A stretch of 64,000 nucleotides of DNA from Pseudomonas promysalinigenes (lineage in GTDB: Bacteria; Pseudomonadota; Gammaproteobacteria; Pseudomonadales; Pseudomonadaceae): the NCBI RefSeq assembly GCF_014269025.2, contig NZ_CP077094.1, positions 4,744,501-4,808,500 of the forward strand. The letters are read 5' to 3'. The translations under genes were made by a program, and so were the position numbers. Shown here in pieces: positions 47,760-56,639 of this stretch; positions within the stretch are counted from its first letter, which is position 1, and each line of letters begins with the position of its first letter. The notes below the pieces were generated by a model. It saw only the letters and a list, made by a program, of their open reading frames with translations, had not been told where the DNA came from and did not search any database.

Positions 47760-47905
47760 ACCGTAAACGTCCTGTTCATTGCCAGGAGCGACCTTGTGTT
47801 ATTCCATAAGCGACTAAGCAAATTACCTTTGGGTATAAATTCGTTTGTTTTCAGACTGTTAGCATTTGCTTTCGTAATCGCTCACAGAGGCGATGCCTCG
47901 TATGC
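47760..47905 (+). promoter_or_regulatory. AT-rich regulatory region upstream of the cystine symporter
   Basis: This stretch is distinctly AT-richer than its surroundings. A TATAAA -10 lies at 47834-47839 with no -35 consensus; upstream are ATTCCATAAG and GACTAAGCAAATTACC. The arrangement suits an activator-dependent promoter. CysB is a natural guess for a cystine transporter, but I cannot prove it from these bases. Confidence 0.4.
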
Positions 47906-47922
47906 TTTTTCCTGGAGCTTCA

Positions 47923-49314
47923 ATGAATCTGCCGCTATCTCTTAACCTGCTGGCGTTCCTGGCCTTACTGCTGGGCCTGGCACAAACCCGCCGCACCCAG
48001 TGGACCCTGGCCAAAAAAGTGCTGTTGGGCCTGGCACTGGGGGTGGCATTCGGCTTGGTGCTGCACACCCTCTACGGCGCAGGCAACCCAGTACTCAAGG
48101 CCACCATCAGCTGGCTCGACCTGGTCGGCAACGGCTATGTCGGCCTTTTGCAGATGATCGTCATGCCGCTGATCTTCGCCTCGATCCTCAGCGCCGTGGC
48201 CAGGCTGCACAATGCCTCCTCCCTGGGCCGCATCAGCGTACTCACCATCGGCACGCTGCTGCTGACCACTGCCATTGCCGCGCTGATCGGCATTGTTCTG
48301 ACCAACCTGTTCGGCCTGAGCGCCCAGGGCCTGGTGGCCGGCGCTCAGGAAAGCGCCCGCATGCAGGTTATCCACAGCGACTACGCGGGCAAGGTCGCCG
48401 ACCTGAATGTCCCACAGCTGCTGCTGTCGTTCATCCCCAGTAACCCCGTGGGCGACCTGGCCAGAGCCAAGCCCACCTCGATCATCAGCGTGGTGATCTT
48501 CGCGGTATTCGTTGGCCTGGCTGCGCTGCAATTGATCAAGGACGATGCCCAGAAGGGTGAGCGCGCCCTGACGGCCATCGATACCCTGCAGGCTTGGGTG
48601 ATGCGCCTGGTACGGGTGGTGATGAAGCTCACGCCCTACGGCGTGCTGGCGCTGATGGCCAAAGTGGTAGCCAGTTCGAACCTGCAAGACATCCTCAAGC
48701 TCGGCAGTTTCGTGCTGGTGTCATACCTTGGCCTGGCGCTGATGTTTGTGGTTCACGGCATCATCCTCGCCGCTACCGGCGTGAGCCCATTGCGCTTCTT
48801 GCGCAAGGTCTGGCCAGTGCTGACCTTTGCCTTCACCAGCCGTTCCAGCGCTGCCAGCATCCCGCTGAACATCGAGGCGCAAACCCGCCGGCTGGGTATA
48901 CCCCAATCGATCGCCAGCTTCAGCGCGTCGTTCGGCACCACCATTGGCCAAAACGGCTGCGCTGGCCTCTACCCTGCCATGCTGGCCGTGATGGTGGCTC
49001 CGGCGGTGGGTATCGACACCTTCGACCCGCTGTGGATCGCGACCCTGGTGGCGATCGTGACGTTGAGCTCGGTGGGGGTTGCCGGCGTGGGTGGCGGTGC
49101 GACCTTCGCCGCGCTGATCGTACTGCCGGCCATGGGCCTGCCGGTCGAGCTGGTGGCCCTATTGATTTCGGTGGAGCCGCTGATCGACATGGGCCGCACG
49201 GCGTTGAACGTCAACGGCTCGATGACTGCGGGCGTGGTGACCAGCCAGTTGCTCAAACAAACCGACAAGGCCGTGCTGGCCGACGATGAGCATGCCGAAC
49301 TGAGCCACACCTGA
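47923..49314 (+). CDS. L-cystine/dicarboxylate:cation symporter, TcyP-like
   Basis: 463 aa DAACS-family transporter with about 8-9 hydrophobic segments. Starts [29 protein letters not shown] 7 nt upstream. Key family motifs: [15 protein letters not shown] (near 305), [16 protein letters not shown] and [16 protein letters not shown] near 430. The SRSSAASIP variant points to the cystine importer YdjN/TcyP rather than a glutamate or C4-dicarboxylate carrier. It is preceded by an AT-rich control region. Confidence 0.85.
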   Translation: MNLPLSLNLLAFLALLLGLAQTRRTQWTLAKKVLLGLALGVAFGLVLHTLYGAGNPVLKATISWLDLVGNGYVGLLQMIVMPLIFASILSAVARLHNASSLGRISVLTIGTLLLTTAIAALIGIVLTNLFGLSAQGLVAGAQESARMQVIHSDYAGKVADLNVPQLLLSFIPSNPVGDLARAKPTSIISVVIFAVFVGLAALQLIKDDAQKGERALTAIDTLQAWVMRLVRVVMKLTPYGVLALMAKVVASSNLQDILKLGSFVLVSYLGLALMFVVHGIILAATGVSPLRFLRKVWPVLTFAFTSRSSAASIPLNIEAQTRRLGIPQSIASFSASFGTTIGQNGCAGLYPAMLAVMVAPAVGIDTFDPLWIATLVAIVTLSSVGVAGVGGGATFAALIVLPAMGLPVELVALLISVEPLIDMGRTALNVNGSMTAGVVTSQLLKQTDKAVLADDEHAELSHT

Positions 49315-49322
49315 GAACACGC

Positions 49323-49341
49323 GGGGCCGTCACGCGGCCCC
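49323..49341. terminator. Hairpin between the symporter and folA
   Basis: GGGGCCG pairs with CGGCCCC around TCACG, between convergent genes. No T-run, so it may be Rho-assisted only. Confidence 0.45.
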
Positions 49342-49348
49342 TAGCCTC

Positions 49349-49864
49349 TCACTTCTTGTCCCAGACCTCGAAATGATAAGCAGGCTTGCCTTCCTCAGCC
49401 TGCTCGTCACTGGAAATGCGCTGCCACTGGCTTTCACTGAACTCAGGAAAAAAGGCATCCCCCTCAGGCGCCAGTTCAACACGTGTGAGGTACATGCGGC
49501 TCACCAGCCCCTTTTCCAGGGCCTGCTGGTACAACTGTGCCCCGCCAATCAGCATCAGCTCATCAACGCCTTGCTCGAGCGCCCATTGCTCGGCCCGCGC
49601 CACAGCGGCTTCAAGGGAAGTGAACACTTCAGCCCCCGGCAGCTCCAAATCAGGCTGGCGAGTGACCACGATATTCAACCGCCCCGGCAACGGCCGGCCC
49701 AGCGAATCCCAGGTCTTGCGCCCCATGATGATGGGCTTGCCCAAGGTGGTGGCCTTGAAATACTTGAAGTCCCCCGGCAGGTGCCAGGGCATGGAGTTGT
49801 TGATGCCGATCACACGGTTCTGAGCGTGCGCCGCGATCAGGCTGAGGGGGAGTGATGTATTCAT
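49349..49864 (-). CDS. folA: Dihydrofolate reductase
   Basis: 171 aa. Starts MNTSLPLSLIAAHAQNRVIG. Substrate and cofactor motifs: MPWHLPGDFKYFK (near 26-38, with the key acidic residue Asp), IIMGRKTWDSLGRPLPGR, and LMLIGGAQLY. NADPH-dependent reduction of dihydrofolate to tetrahydrofolate, which supports thymidylate synthesis by ThyA in this window. Confidence 0.95.
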   Translation of the reverse strand: MNTSLPLSLIAAHAQNRVIGINNSMPWHLPGDFKYFKATTLGKPIIMGRKTWDSLGRPLPGRLNIVVTRQPDLELPGAEVFTSLEAAVARAEQWALEQGVDELMLIGGAQLYQQALEKGLVSRMYLTRVELAPEGDAFFPEFSESQWQRISSDEQAEEGKPAYHFEVWDKK

Positions 49865-49918
49865 GCCAGCGAGGATAGCACCGGCTGTGTGGGTTATGCT
49901 TCTGCCCTGAACCATGCG

Positions 49919-51310
49919 ATGGAAGACGTTGTGACTGCACCGACTGCATTGGACAAGCGCTGGCTCACCGAAGCGGTGCGCCTGCGCGAAGAACACGCAG
50001 GCCTGCTGGACGATCAGGAGGCCAACCGCCACGCCCGCCAACTGGGTGGCGACCTGGCAACGCGCATCGAAACCCGCGCGTTGTGGCTGGCAGAACGCGA
50101 TGGCATGAGAACTGCCTTGAGCCACTGGAAACAAGGCGCACGCCTGGCATTGCTGGCCTTGATGCTGATGGCTATTTTCAGTGGTGCCGGCCTTGCCTTC
50201 GCTGCCTTGGGCGACGGCCTGCGCCCGGTCAACGTGTTCTGGGCGCTTGGCAGCCTGCTTGGGCTGAACCTACTGACACTGCTGGGTTGGGCCGTGGGTT
50301 TTACCGTGAGCGGCGAACACGGCGCCAGCCTCGGCCGCCTGTGGTTGTGGTTGAGCGAACGCTTCGCCCGGGATGCCAAGGCTGCGCACCTGGCGCCAGC
50401 GCTCTTGGTGCTGCTGCAACGCCAGCGCCTGAACCGCTGGTTGCTCGGTGCACTGGTGCACAGCTTGTGGCTGCTGGCGATGCTGGCCGCCCTGGCCATG
50501 CTGTTGGCGTTGCTGGCTACCCGACGCTACGGCTTTGTCTGGGAAACCACGCTGCTGGCCGCCGCGCCATTCATCCACCTGACCCAAGCGCTGGGCGCGC
50601 TTCCGGCATTGCTGGGTTTCGCTGTACCCAATGAAGCCATGATACGCGCCAGCGGCGACAGCCTGCCTGCTCTGGATATCGCCCGCCAGGCCTGGGCCAG
50701 TTGGTTGCTTGGGGTCGTCCTGGTGTACGGCCTGCTCCCGCGGCTGCTGCTGGCCGCGCTGTGCCTGTGGCGCTGGCGCCAAGGCCGCGAGCGGCTGACG
50801 CTTGACCTGAGCCTGCCCGGCTATGCGCAGTTGCAGGACAGCCTGATGCCCCGCAGCGAGCGCTTAGGCGTCCAGGATGCCGCGCCGGATGCCTTGCCGC
50901 AGTTCCAAGCAGGGGGCCTGGAAAACGCCAGCAGCGGCGCCGTGCTGGTAGGCCTGGAACTGGACGAGCAGCGCGCTTGGCCTCCAGCACTTGCTGAGGC
51001 AGTGACCGATGCGGGCGTTCTCGACAGCCGCGCATCACGCAACAAGCTGCTCGAACAGTTCAGCCGCTTCCCGCCGGCACGCCTGGCCATTGCCTGCGAT
51101 CCGCGGCGCTCGCCTGACAGGGGCAGCTTGGCACTACTGGCAGAGCTGGCACGCCATGCCGGTGCAACGCGGATCTGGTTGCTCCCGGCAGCGCCTGGTC
51201 AAGCCCTGGACGGCGCGCGCCTGGATGACTGGCACGATGCGCTCGAGCGCCTGGGCCTACCCTATGCTGACACATCGCCCCTTAGCTGGCTGGAGCATGG
51301 CCATGACTGA
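49919..51310 (+). CDS. DUF2868 membrane protein
   Basis: 463 aa from MEDVVTAPTALDKRWLTEAV (a GTG at 49931 is also possible). N-terminal about 50 residues are charged. There are membrane helices at about 72-98, 105-132, 178-200, 210-230 and 265-285, and a cytoplasmic C-terminal domain of about 170 residues. That domain has SRASRNKLLEQFSRFPPARLAIACDPRRSPDRG, typical of DUF2868. It overlaps the downstream GTPase gene by 8 nt. Function is unknown; the pair is conserved in pseudomonads. Confidence 0.82.
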   Translation: MEDVVTAPTALDKRWLTEAVRLREEHAGLLDDQEANRHARQLGGDLATRIETRALWLAERDGMRTALSHWKQGARLALLALMLMAIFSGAGLAFAALGDGLRPVNVFWALGSLLGLNLLTLLGWAVGFTVSGEHGASLGRLWLWLSERFARDAKAAHLAPALLVLLQRQRLNRWLLGALVHSLWLLAMLAALAMLLALLATRRYGFVWETTLLAAAPFIHLTQALGALPALLGFAVPNEAMIRASGDSLPALDIARQAWASWLLGVVLVYGLLPRLLLAALCLWRWRQGRERLTLDLSLPGYAQLQDSLMPRSERLGVQDAAPDALPQFQAGGLENASSGAVLVGLELDEQRAWPPALAEAVTDAGVLDSRASRNKLLEQFSRFPPARLAIACDPRRSPDRGSLALLAELARHAGATRIWLLPAAPGQALDGARLDDWHDALERLGLPYADTSPLSWLEHGHD

Positions 51311-52667
51311 GCCGCTGAAATTGGCCGTGGTCGGCCACACCAACGTCGGCAAGACGTCGCTGCTACGCACCCTCACCCGCGACGTGGGCTTCGGTGAGGT
51401 TTCGCACCGCGCCAGCACCACGCGCCACGTCGAAGGGGCAAGACTGTCGGTGGATGGCCAGGCGCTGCTGGAGCTCTACGACACCCCTGGCCTGGAAGAC
51501 GCCATCGCGTTGCTCGACTACCTCGAGCGCCTGGAACGCCCCGGTGAACGCCTGGACGGCCCAGCCCGGGTTGAACGCTTCCTGCAGGGTAGCGAAGCCC
51601 GCCAGCGCTATGAGCAGGAGGCCAAAGTGCTACGCCAGCTGCTGGCCAGCGATGCCGGCCTGTATGTGATCGACGCCCGCGAACCGGTGCTGGCCAAGTA
51701 CCGCGACGAATTGGAAGTGTTGGCCGGTTGCGGCAAACCGTTGCTGCCGGTGCTCAACTTCGTCGCCAGCAGCCAGCACCGTGAGCCGCAATGGCGTGAA
51801 GCCCTTGCCAGGCTTGGGCTTCACGCATTGGTGCGGTTCGACAGCGTAGCCCCGCCGGAGGATGGTGAACGCCGGCTGTACGAAAGCCTCGCGCTGCTGC
51901 TCGAAGGCGCCCGGCCAGCCCTGCAACGGCTGATCGATGACCAGCAGGCCCAGCGCCTGGCACGTCGCCACAGCGGCAAACGCCTGATTGCCGAACTGCT
52001 GCTCGACTGCGCCGCCTGCCGGCGCAGCGTCGAGGCGCAACCGGCGGCCGAAGCCCTTGCCATTGAGGCTTTGCGCGATGACGTGCGCCAACGAGAGCAG
52101 CGTTGCGTGCAAGCGCTGCTCAAGCTATATGCCTTTCGCCGGGAAGATGCCGATGCCGGGGACTTGCCATTGCTTGACGGGCGTTGGGGTGATGACCTGT
52201 TCAATCCCGAAACCCTGAAGCTGCTAGGGGTACGTTTGGGCAGCGGTGTGGCCGCCGGCGCTGCTGCCGGTGCCGGGGTCGACCTGCTGGTGGGGGGCTT
52301 GACCCTCGGCGCAGCTGCGCTAGCAGGTGCGATTGCCGGCGGCGCACTGCAAACGGCGCGTAATTATGGGTCGCGGCTGATGGGCAAACTCAAAGGCCAA
52401 CGTGAACTGACGGTGGACGACACCGTGCTGCGGTTGCTGGCGCTGCGTCAACAGCAGTTGATGGTGGCATTGGAGCGCCGCGGGCATGCCGCGCAAGGCA
52501 GCATCCAGTTGGGCGAGCTGGATGAAAAAGCCTGGCGCGAGGGCAAGCTGCCCGAAGCATTGAATAGGGCACGTGCCCACCCGCAGTGGTCGACCCTAAA
52601 CCCTGGGGCCAAGCTCAATCAGGCCGAGCGGCAGGAGCAGCTGGAGGCGCTGGTTTCACAGATCTGA
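51303..52667 (+). CDS. DUF3482 GTPase with glycine-zipper membrane segment
   Basis: 454 aa. TRAFAC-type GTPase domain at about 1-170: G1 VVGHTNVGKTSL (residues 8-19), G3 DTPGL, and a TKxD-like G4 replaced by LNFVASSQ. The C-terminal DUF3482 holds a Gly/Ala-rich hydrophobic stretch near 305-350 (GSGVAAGAAAGAGVDLL), resembling a membrane-inserting glycine zipper. Start chosen at 51303 because GGAG sits 7 nt upstream; an ATG at 51297 is also in frame. Coupled to the DUF2868 gene by an 8-nt overlap. Confidence 0.82.
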   Translation: MTEPLKLAVVGHTNVGKTSLLRTLTRDVGFGEVSHRASTTRHVEGARLSVDGQALLELYDTPGLEDAIALLDYLERLERPGERLDGPARVERFLQGSEARQRYEQEAKVLRQLLASDAGLYVIDAREPVLAKYRDELEVLAGCGKPLLPVLNFVASSQHREPQWREALARLGLHALVRFDSVAPPEDGERRLYESLALLLEGARPALQRLIDDQQAQRLARRHSGKRLIAELLLDCAACRRSVEAQPAAEALAIEALRDDVRQREQRCVQALLKLYAFRREDADAGDLPLLDGRWGDDLFNPETLKLLGVRLGSGVAAGAAAGAGVDLLVGGLTLGAAALAGAIAGGALQTARNYGSRLMGKLKGQRELTVDDTVLRLLALRQQQLMVALERRGHAAQGSIQLGELDEKAWREGKLPEALNRARAHPQWSTLNPGAKLNQAERQEQLEALVSQI

Positions 52668-52675
52668 TTCAACAG

Positions 52676-52704
52676 TGCCGGCCTCTTCGCGGCGCCTACA
52701 GCCA
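52676..52704. repeat. REP-like element
   Basis: GTGCCGGCCTCTTCGCGGCGC followed by CTACAGCC, a putida REP variant, between the DUF3482 gene and cadA (convergent). A possible degraded inverted partner is near 52727. Confidence 0.65.
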
Positions 52705-52767
52705 CCAGGCCAAGGTCGTAGTACGGCGCCGTAGGTGCTACGCGCAAACTGCCCTTTTGCTGCAGCA

Positions 52768-52803
52768 AGGCCCTGCCCCTCGGCACTGAGCGTTGCAGGG
52801 CCT
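52768..52803 (-). terminator. Stem-loop at the cadA 3' end
   Basis: On the minus strand AGGCCCTGC pairs with GCAGGGCCT around an 18-nt loop, abutting the cadA stop. No good T-run. Confidence 0.4.
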
Positions 52804-55016
52804 CATTTGCGCAGCAGCCGCAGACCGTTAAACACCACCAGCAGGCTCACGCCCATATCGGCGAATACCGCCATCCATAGCGTGGCCATGCCGGCAAAGG
52901 TCATGGCCAGGAACAGTGCCTTGATGCCCAGCGCCAGAATGATGTTCTGCTTCAGGATCGTCGCACTCTGGCGCGACAGCCTGATAAACGCTGGGATTTT
53001 GCGCAAGTCATCGTCCATCAACGCCACATCGGCAGTCTCGATGGCAGTGTCGGTGCCGGCCGCCGCCATGGCGAAGCCGATTTCGGCCCGGGCCAGGGCT
53101 GGCGCGTCGTTGATACCATCGCCCACCATGCCCACGCGATGCCCCTCGGCGTACAACTGCTCGATGCTCTGCAGTTTGTCGGCCGGCAACAGGTTGCCTT
53201 CTGCGCGGTCGATCCCTACTTGCGCGGCGATGGCCTGGGCGGTGTGGGGGTTGTCGCCGGTCAGCATGAGCGTCTTGATGCCCAGCGCGTGCAGTTCGGC
53301 GATGGCCTGGCGGCTGCTGTCCTTGACGGTGTCGGCCACCGCGAACAGTGCCAACGGCCCGGAACGGTCAAGCAACAGAACCACTGTCTTGCCCTGGCGC
53401 TCCAGGGTGTCGAGCTGTGCCTCCAGCGCAGGAGAGCAAAGGCCCAGCTCCTCGACCAAACGGTGGTTGCCCAGGTGATACAGTTCGCCGTCGATCACGC
53501 CACGCACACCGCGACCGGCCAGGGCCGCAAACTCGCGGACTTCGCTCAGCAGTACATCCTGCGCCTTGGCGAACTGGGCGATGGCCCCCGACACCGGGTG
53601 ATCGGAACGGTCGGCCAAGCTTGCCGCTAACCCTTGAGCGCGGCTCTCGAACAGCGGGTCGAGCACTTTGGCATCGGTTTGCACCGGTTTGCCGTGGGTC
53701 AGGGTGCCGGTCTTGTCCAGAGCCAAAAAGTCCAGCTTGCGCCCTCCTTCCAGGTACACCCCGCCTTTGATCAGGATACCTTTGCGTGCGGCTGCGGCCA
53801 GGCCGCTGACGATGGTCACCGGCGTGGAAATCACCAACGCACAGGGGCAGGCGACCACCAGCAGCACCAGCGCCCGGTACACCCAATCCATCCAGGCCCC
53901 CGCCATGAAAAGCGGTGGGACCACGGCCACAGCCAAGGCAATGATGAATACCGAAGGTGTATAAATGCGTGAGAATCGATCGACAAAGCGCTGAGTGGGC
54001 GCACGTGCACCCTGGGCCTGCTCGACGGCCTTGATGATACGCGCCAGTGTCGACTGCCCGGCGGCAGCGGTTACGCGGTATTCCAAGGCGCCGGCTTGGT
54101 TGATGGTGCCCGCGAACAACTTGTCGCCGGCTGCTTTTTCCACGGGCAAGCTTTCGCCTGTGATCGGCGCCTGATCGACACTCGATTGCCCGCTGACCAC
54201 TTCGCCATCCAGGCCGATGCGCTCGCCAGGGCGTACCCGCACCAGGCTACCGAGCGCCACCTCACGCACCTCTACCTCACGCCACTGGCCGTCGGCCTGC
54301 TGCACGGTAGCCATGTCCGGCGCCAGTTGCATCAGCCCGCCGATGGCATTGCGCGCTCGATCAAGGGACCGGGCTTCGATCAGTTCTGCGACGTTGAACA
54401 GCACCATGACCATCGCAGCTTCCGGCCATTGGCCAATCAGCACGGCGCCAGTCACCGCGATGCTCATCAGCGCATTGATGTTGAGATTGCGGTTCTTCAG
54501 GGCAATCCAACCCTTTTTGTAGGTTCCCAGGCCACAGCCGAGAATCGCTGCGAGCGCAAGCATGGCGACCAACCACTGCGGTGCAACACCAGCGAAATGC
54601 ACAATTTCCGCGGCGATGGCGGCCACACCCGACAAAGCCAGTGGCCACCAGTGCGCCTTGTGCGGTTGAGCCGCCATGGCGCTGCCATCGTCATCGGCCT
54701 GAAGTGGCTCGGCCTGCATACCAAGGCTGGCAATGGCCTGCTCGATTTGACCCGTGCCGTCCAAGGTATGGCGCACACCAAGGATGCGGTTGATCAGATT
54801 GAACTCCAGCTGTTCGATGCCTGGGAGCTTGGCGAGTTTGTCCTGGATCAGGGTCTGCTCGGTTGGGCAATCCATGGCGTCGATGCGAAAACGGCTGAGC
54901 CGAGCATGGCTGCTGGCCTCGGGGCGCAATTGCACCTTGGCTGGCGCTGCTTTGGCGCCGCAGCAGCTATGGCTATGGTGATCGTGCTGGTGGTCATGAC
55001 TGACAGGCTGGTTCAT
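52803..55016 (-). CDS. cadA: Cd/Zn/Pb-exporting P-type ATPase CadA
   Basis: 737 aa P1B-type ATPase. The N-terminus is His-rich (residues 8-16) with a CC pair, then an HMA-like domain whose metal loop reads MDCPTE rather than MxCxxC. Eight TMs are predicted, with CPC in TM6 (VVACPCALVIS), phosphorylation D434 in LDKTGTLT, HP motif SDHPVSGAI, and GDGIND. It pumps divalent soft metals out of the cytoplasm. Divergently controlled by CadR. Confidence 0.93.
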   Translation of the reverse strand: MNQPVSHDHQHDHHSHSCCGAKAAPAKVQLRPEASSHARLSRFRIDAMDCPTEQTLIQDKLAKLPGIEQLEFNLINRILGVRHTLDGTGQIEQAIASLGMQAEPLQADDDGSAMAAQPHKAHWWPLALSGVAAIAAEIVHFAGVAPQWLVAMLALAAILGCGLGTYKKGWIALKNRNLNINALMSIAVTGAVLIGQWPEAAMVMVLFNVAELIEARSLDRARNAIGGLMQLAPDMATVQQADGQWREVEVREVALGSLVRVRPGERIGLDGEVVSGQSSVDQAPITGESLPVEKAAGDKLFAGTINQAGALEYRVTAAAGQSTLARIIKAVEQAQGARAPTQRFVDRFSRIYTPSVFIIALAVAVVPPLFMAGAWMDWVYRALVLLVVACPCALVISTPVTIVSGLAAAARKGILIKGGVYLEGGRKLDFLALDKTGTLTHGKPVQTDAKVLDPLFESRAQGLAASLADRSDHPVSGAIAQFAKAQDVLLSEVREFAALAGRGVRGVIDGELYHLGNHRLVEELGLCSPALEAQLDTLERQGKTVVLLLDRSGPLALFAVADTVKDSSRQAIAELHALGIKTLMLTGDNPHTAQAIAAQVGIDRAEGNLLPADKLQSIEQLYAEGHRVGMVGDGINDAPALARAEIGFAMAAAGTDTAIETADVALMDDDLRKIPAFIRLSRQSATILKQNIILALGIKALFLAMTFAGMATLWMAVFADMGVSLLVVFNGLRLLRK

Positions 55017-55045
55017 GGGGCATCCTTAAATTGGGCCTGTTGCCA

Positions 55046-55076
55046 ATTGAACACCCTGTAGCCACTATAGGGTCAA
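55046..55076 (-). promoter_or_regulatory. cadA promoter with MerR-type 19-nt spacer
   Basis: On the minus strand TTGACC - 19 nt - TTCAAT. The over-long spacer is the hallmark of MerR-family-controlled promoters, and the CadR operator sits between the boxes. Confidence 0.75.
55053..55073. promoter_or_regulatory. CadR operator
   Basis: ACCCTGTAG - CCA - CTATAGGGT, near-perfect dyad, one mismatch per arm. It lies inside the cadA spacer and 26 nt before the cadR ATG, so CadR can control both genes. Confidence 0.85.
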
Positions 55077-55098
55077 GCCACCGCTTGGAGATTGCCTG

Positions 55099-55542
55099 AT
55101 GAAGATTGGAGAACTGGCCAAAGCCACCGATTGCGCCGTGGAAACCATCCGATATTACGAGCGCGAGCAACTGCTGCCGGCCCCGGCGCGTAGTGAAGGC
55201 AACTACCGGCAATACACCCAAGCCCATGTCGAACGGCTGACCTTCATTCGCAACTGCCGAACCCTGGACATGACCCTGGAGGAGATTCGCAGCCTGCTCC
55301 AGCTACGTGACAGCCCCGAGGATGCGTGCGGCAGCGTCAATGCGCTGATCGATGAGCACATCGAGCATGTTCAGGCGCGGATCGATGGTTTGGTGGCATT
55401 GCAGGAGCAGTTGGTGGAGCTGCGACGGCGCTGCAATGCGCAGGGGACGGAATGCGCGATCCTGCAGCGATTGGAGACGAACGGGGCGGTATCGGTGCCG
55501 GATACCGAGCATTCACACGTAGGGCGCAGCCACGGGCATTAG
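55099..55542 (+). CDS. cadR: MerR-family cadmium-responsive regulator CadR
   Basis: 147 aa. HTH at 1-40 (MKIGELAKATDCAVETIRYYEREQLLPAPAR). Dimerisation helix at about 80-115. The metal-site cysteines fit CadR: Cys77 in EDACGS, and C112 and C119 in RRRCNAQGTEC. The C-terminal His-rich tail (HSHVGRSHGH) is the feature that separates CadR from PbrR and ZntR. It represses and activates the divergent cadA through the operator in the gap. Confidence 0.93.
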   Translation: MKIGELAKATDCAVETIRYYEREQLLPAPARSEGNYRQYTQAHVERLTFIRNCRTLDMTLEEIRSLLQLRDSPEDACGSVNALIDEHIEHVQARIDGLVALQEQLVELRRRCNAQGTECAILQRLETNGAVSVPDTEHSHVGRSHGH

Positions 55543-55546
55543 CCAT

Positions 55547-55585
55547 GAGCGTCGCGGGTAAACCCGTTTGGCAACGGGTTTAGCC
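55547..55585. repeat. REP-like hairpin after cadR
   Basis: Begins GAGCGTCGCGGGTAAACCCG. AAACCCGTT (55560-55568) pairs with AACGGGTTT (55573-55581) around TGGC, a strong stem with only a short T-stretch. May double as a terminator. Confidence 0.6.
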
Positions 55586-55616
55586 ACGAACAGGCCTATC
55601 AGGCGATCAAGACCTG

Positions 55617-56588
55617 TTAGACCGCCATGGGCGCGGTCATCGGCGCATGGTGCTCATACCCTTCCAGGCTGAAGTCGCTCGGCTCGATCAATTCCAGCCA
55701 CTGCGGCTCGTACTTGCCAGTCTTGGCGAACTCCGGCACGCGATCGCTGATTACCAGCCTCGGCGCTTGCAGCGGCTCGCGCTTGAGCTGTTCGTTGAGC
55801 ATGTCCAGATGGTTCTCATACACATGGGCATCGCCGATGAAATAGGTGAACCAGCGTGGGGTGTAACCAGTCAGGCGGCCAAACAGCGACAGCAGCGCCG
55901 CGCCCTCGGTGAGGTTGAACGGCGTACCGAGGCCAAGGTCGTTGGAGCGAATGTACAGGGTCAAGGAGATTTCCTTGGTCTCGACATTCGGGTGGAATTG
56001 GTAAAGCAGGTGGCACGGGGGTAAGGCCATTTCGTCCAGCTGCGCGCAGTTCCAACCGTGGAACAGGATGCGCCGGCTACCCGGATCGTTGGCGATGGTG
56101 TCCAGGCACTGGCGCACCTGGTCGATGGCCTTGTACAGCACCACGAACGCCTGGCCGTCTTCTTCATCCTGGGCAATACGGCGGAAACCGGCCTTCTCGG
56201 CCATTTCGATGGCAGCCAGGTTGCTCAGCGCAATACGCTTGTAGCCCGGCCACTGGCGCCATTGCACGCCATAGATTTCGCCAAGGTCGTCATGGCCCTG
56301 GCGGAACGGGTTGGCCAGCCACTGAGCGTTTTCGTTGGCGTTCTGATCCCAGACCTTGCAGCCCAGCTCGCGGAACTCACCGGCGTTTTTCACGCCACGT
56401 AGAAAGCCCACCATCTCGCCAATCGCCGACTTGAATGCCAGCTTGCGCGTGGTGACGGCCGGGAAACCCTTCTGCAGGTCGAAACGCAGCATGGCGCCCG
56501 GCAGGCTGATGGTACGGATACCGGTACGGTTGCCTTGCAGCGTACCGTTTTCGATGACGTCGCGGACCAGGTCCAGATACTGTTTCAT
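55617..56588 (-). CDS. thyA: Thymidylate synthase, long form
   Basis: 323 aa. dUMP to dTMP with methylene-tetrahydrofolate. Catalytic Cys192 in [11 protein letters not shown]; Arg-binding residues in GNRTGIRT (about 19-26) and [23 protein letters not shown] matches the folate/dUMP site. E. coli ThyA is 264 aa; the extra residues include a stretch near 110-150 ([18 protein letters not shown]…). It lies 51 nt after lgt with a terminator between. Confidence 0.95.
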   Translation of the reverse strand: MKQYLDLVRDVIENGTLQGNRTGIRTISLPGAMLRFDLQKGFPAVTTRKLAFKSAIGEMVGFLRGVKNAGEFRELGCKVWDQNANENAQWLANPFRQGHDDLGEIYGVQWRQWPGYKRIALSNLAAIEMAEKAGFRRIAQDEEDGQAFVVLYKAIDQVRQCLDTIANDPGSRRILFHGWNCAQLDEMALPPCHLLYQFHPNVETKEISLTLYIRSNDLGLGTPFNLTEGAALLSLFGRLTGYTPRWFTYFIGDAHVYENHLDMLNEQLKREPLQAPRLVISDRVPEFAKTGKYEPQWLELIEPSDFSLEGYEHHAPMTAPMAV

Positions 56589-56601
56589 GGCTTACCTGTA
56601 G

Positions 56602-56631
56602 CAAAAACGGCAGGGGGATCACCCCTGCCGT
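56602..56631 (-). terminator. Terminator between lgt and thyA
   Basis: On the minus strand ACGGCAGGGG pairs with CCCCTGCCGT around TGATC, followed by T5. It ends only 13 nt before the thyA ATG, so thyA expression depends on read-through or an unseen promoter. Confidence 0.85.
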
Positions 56632-56639
56632 GGGAATAA

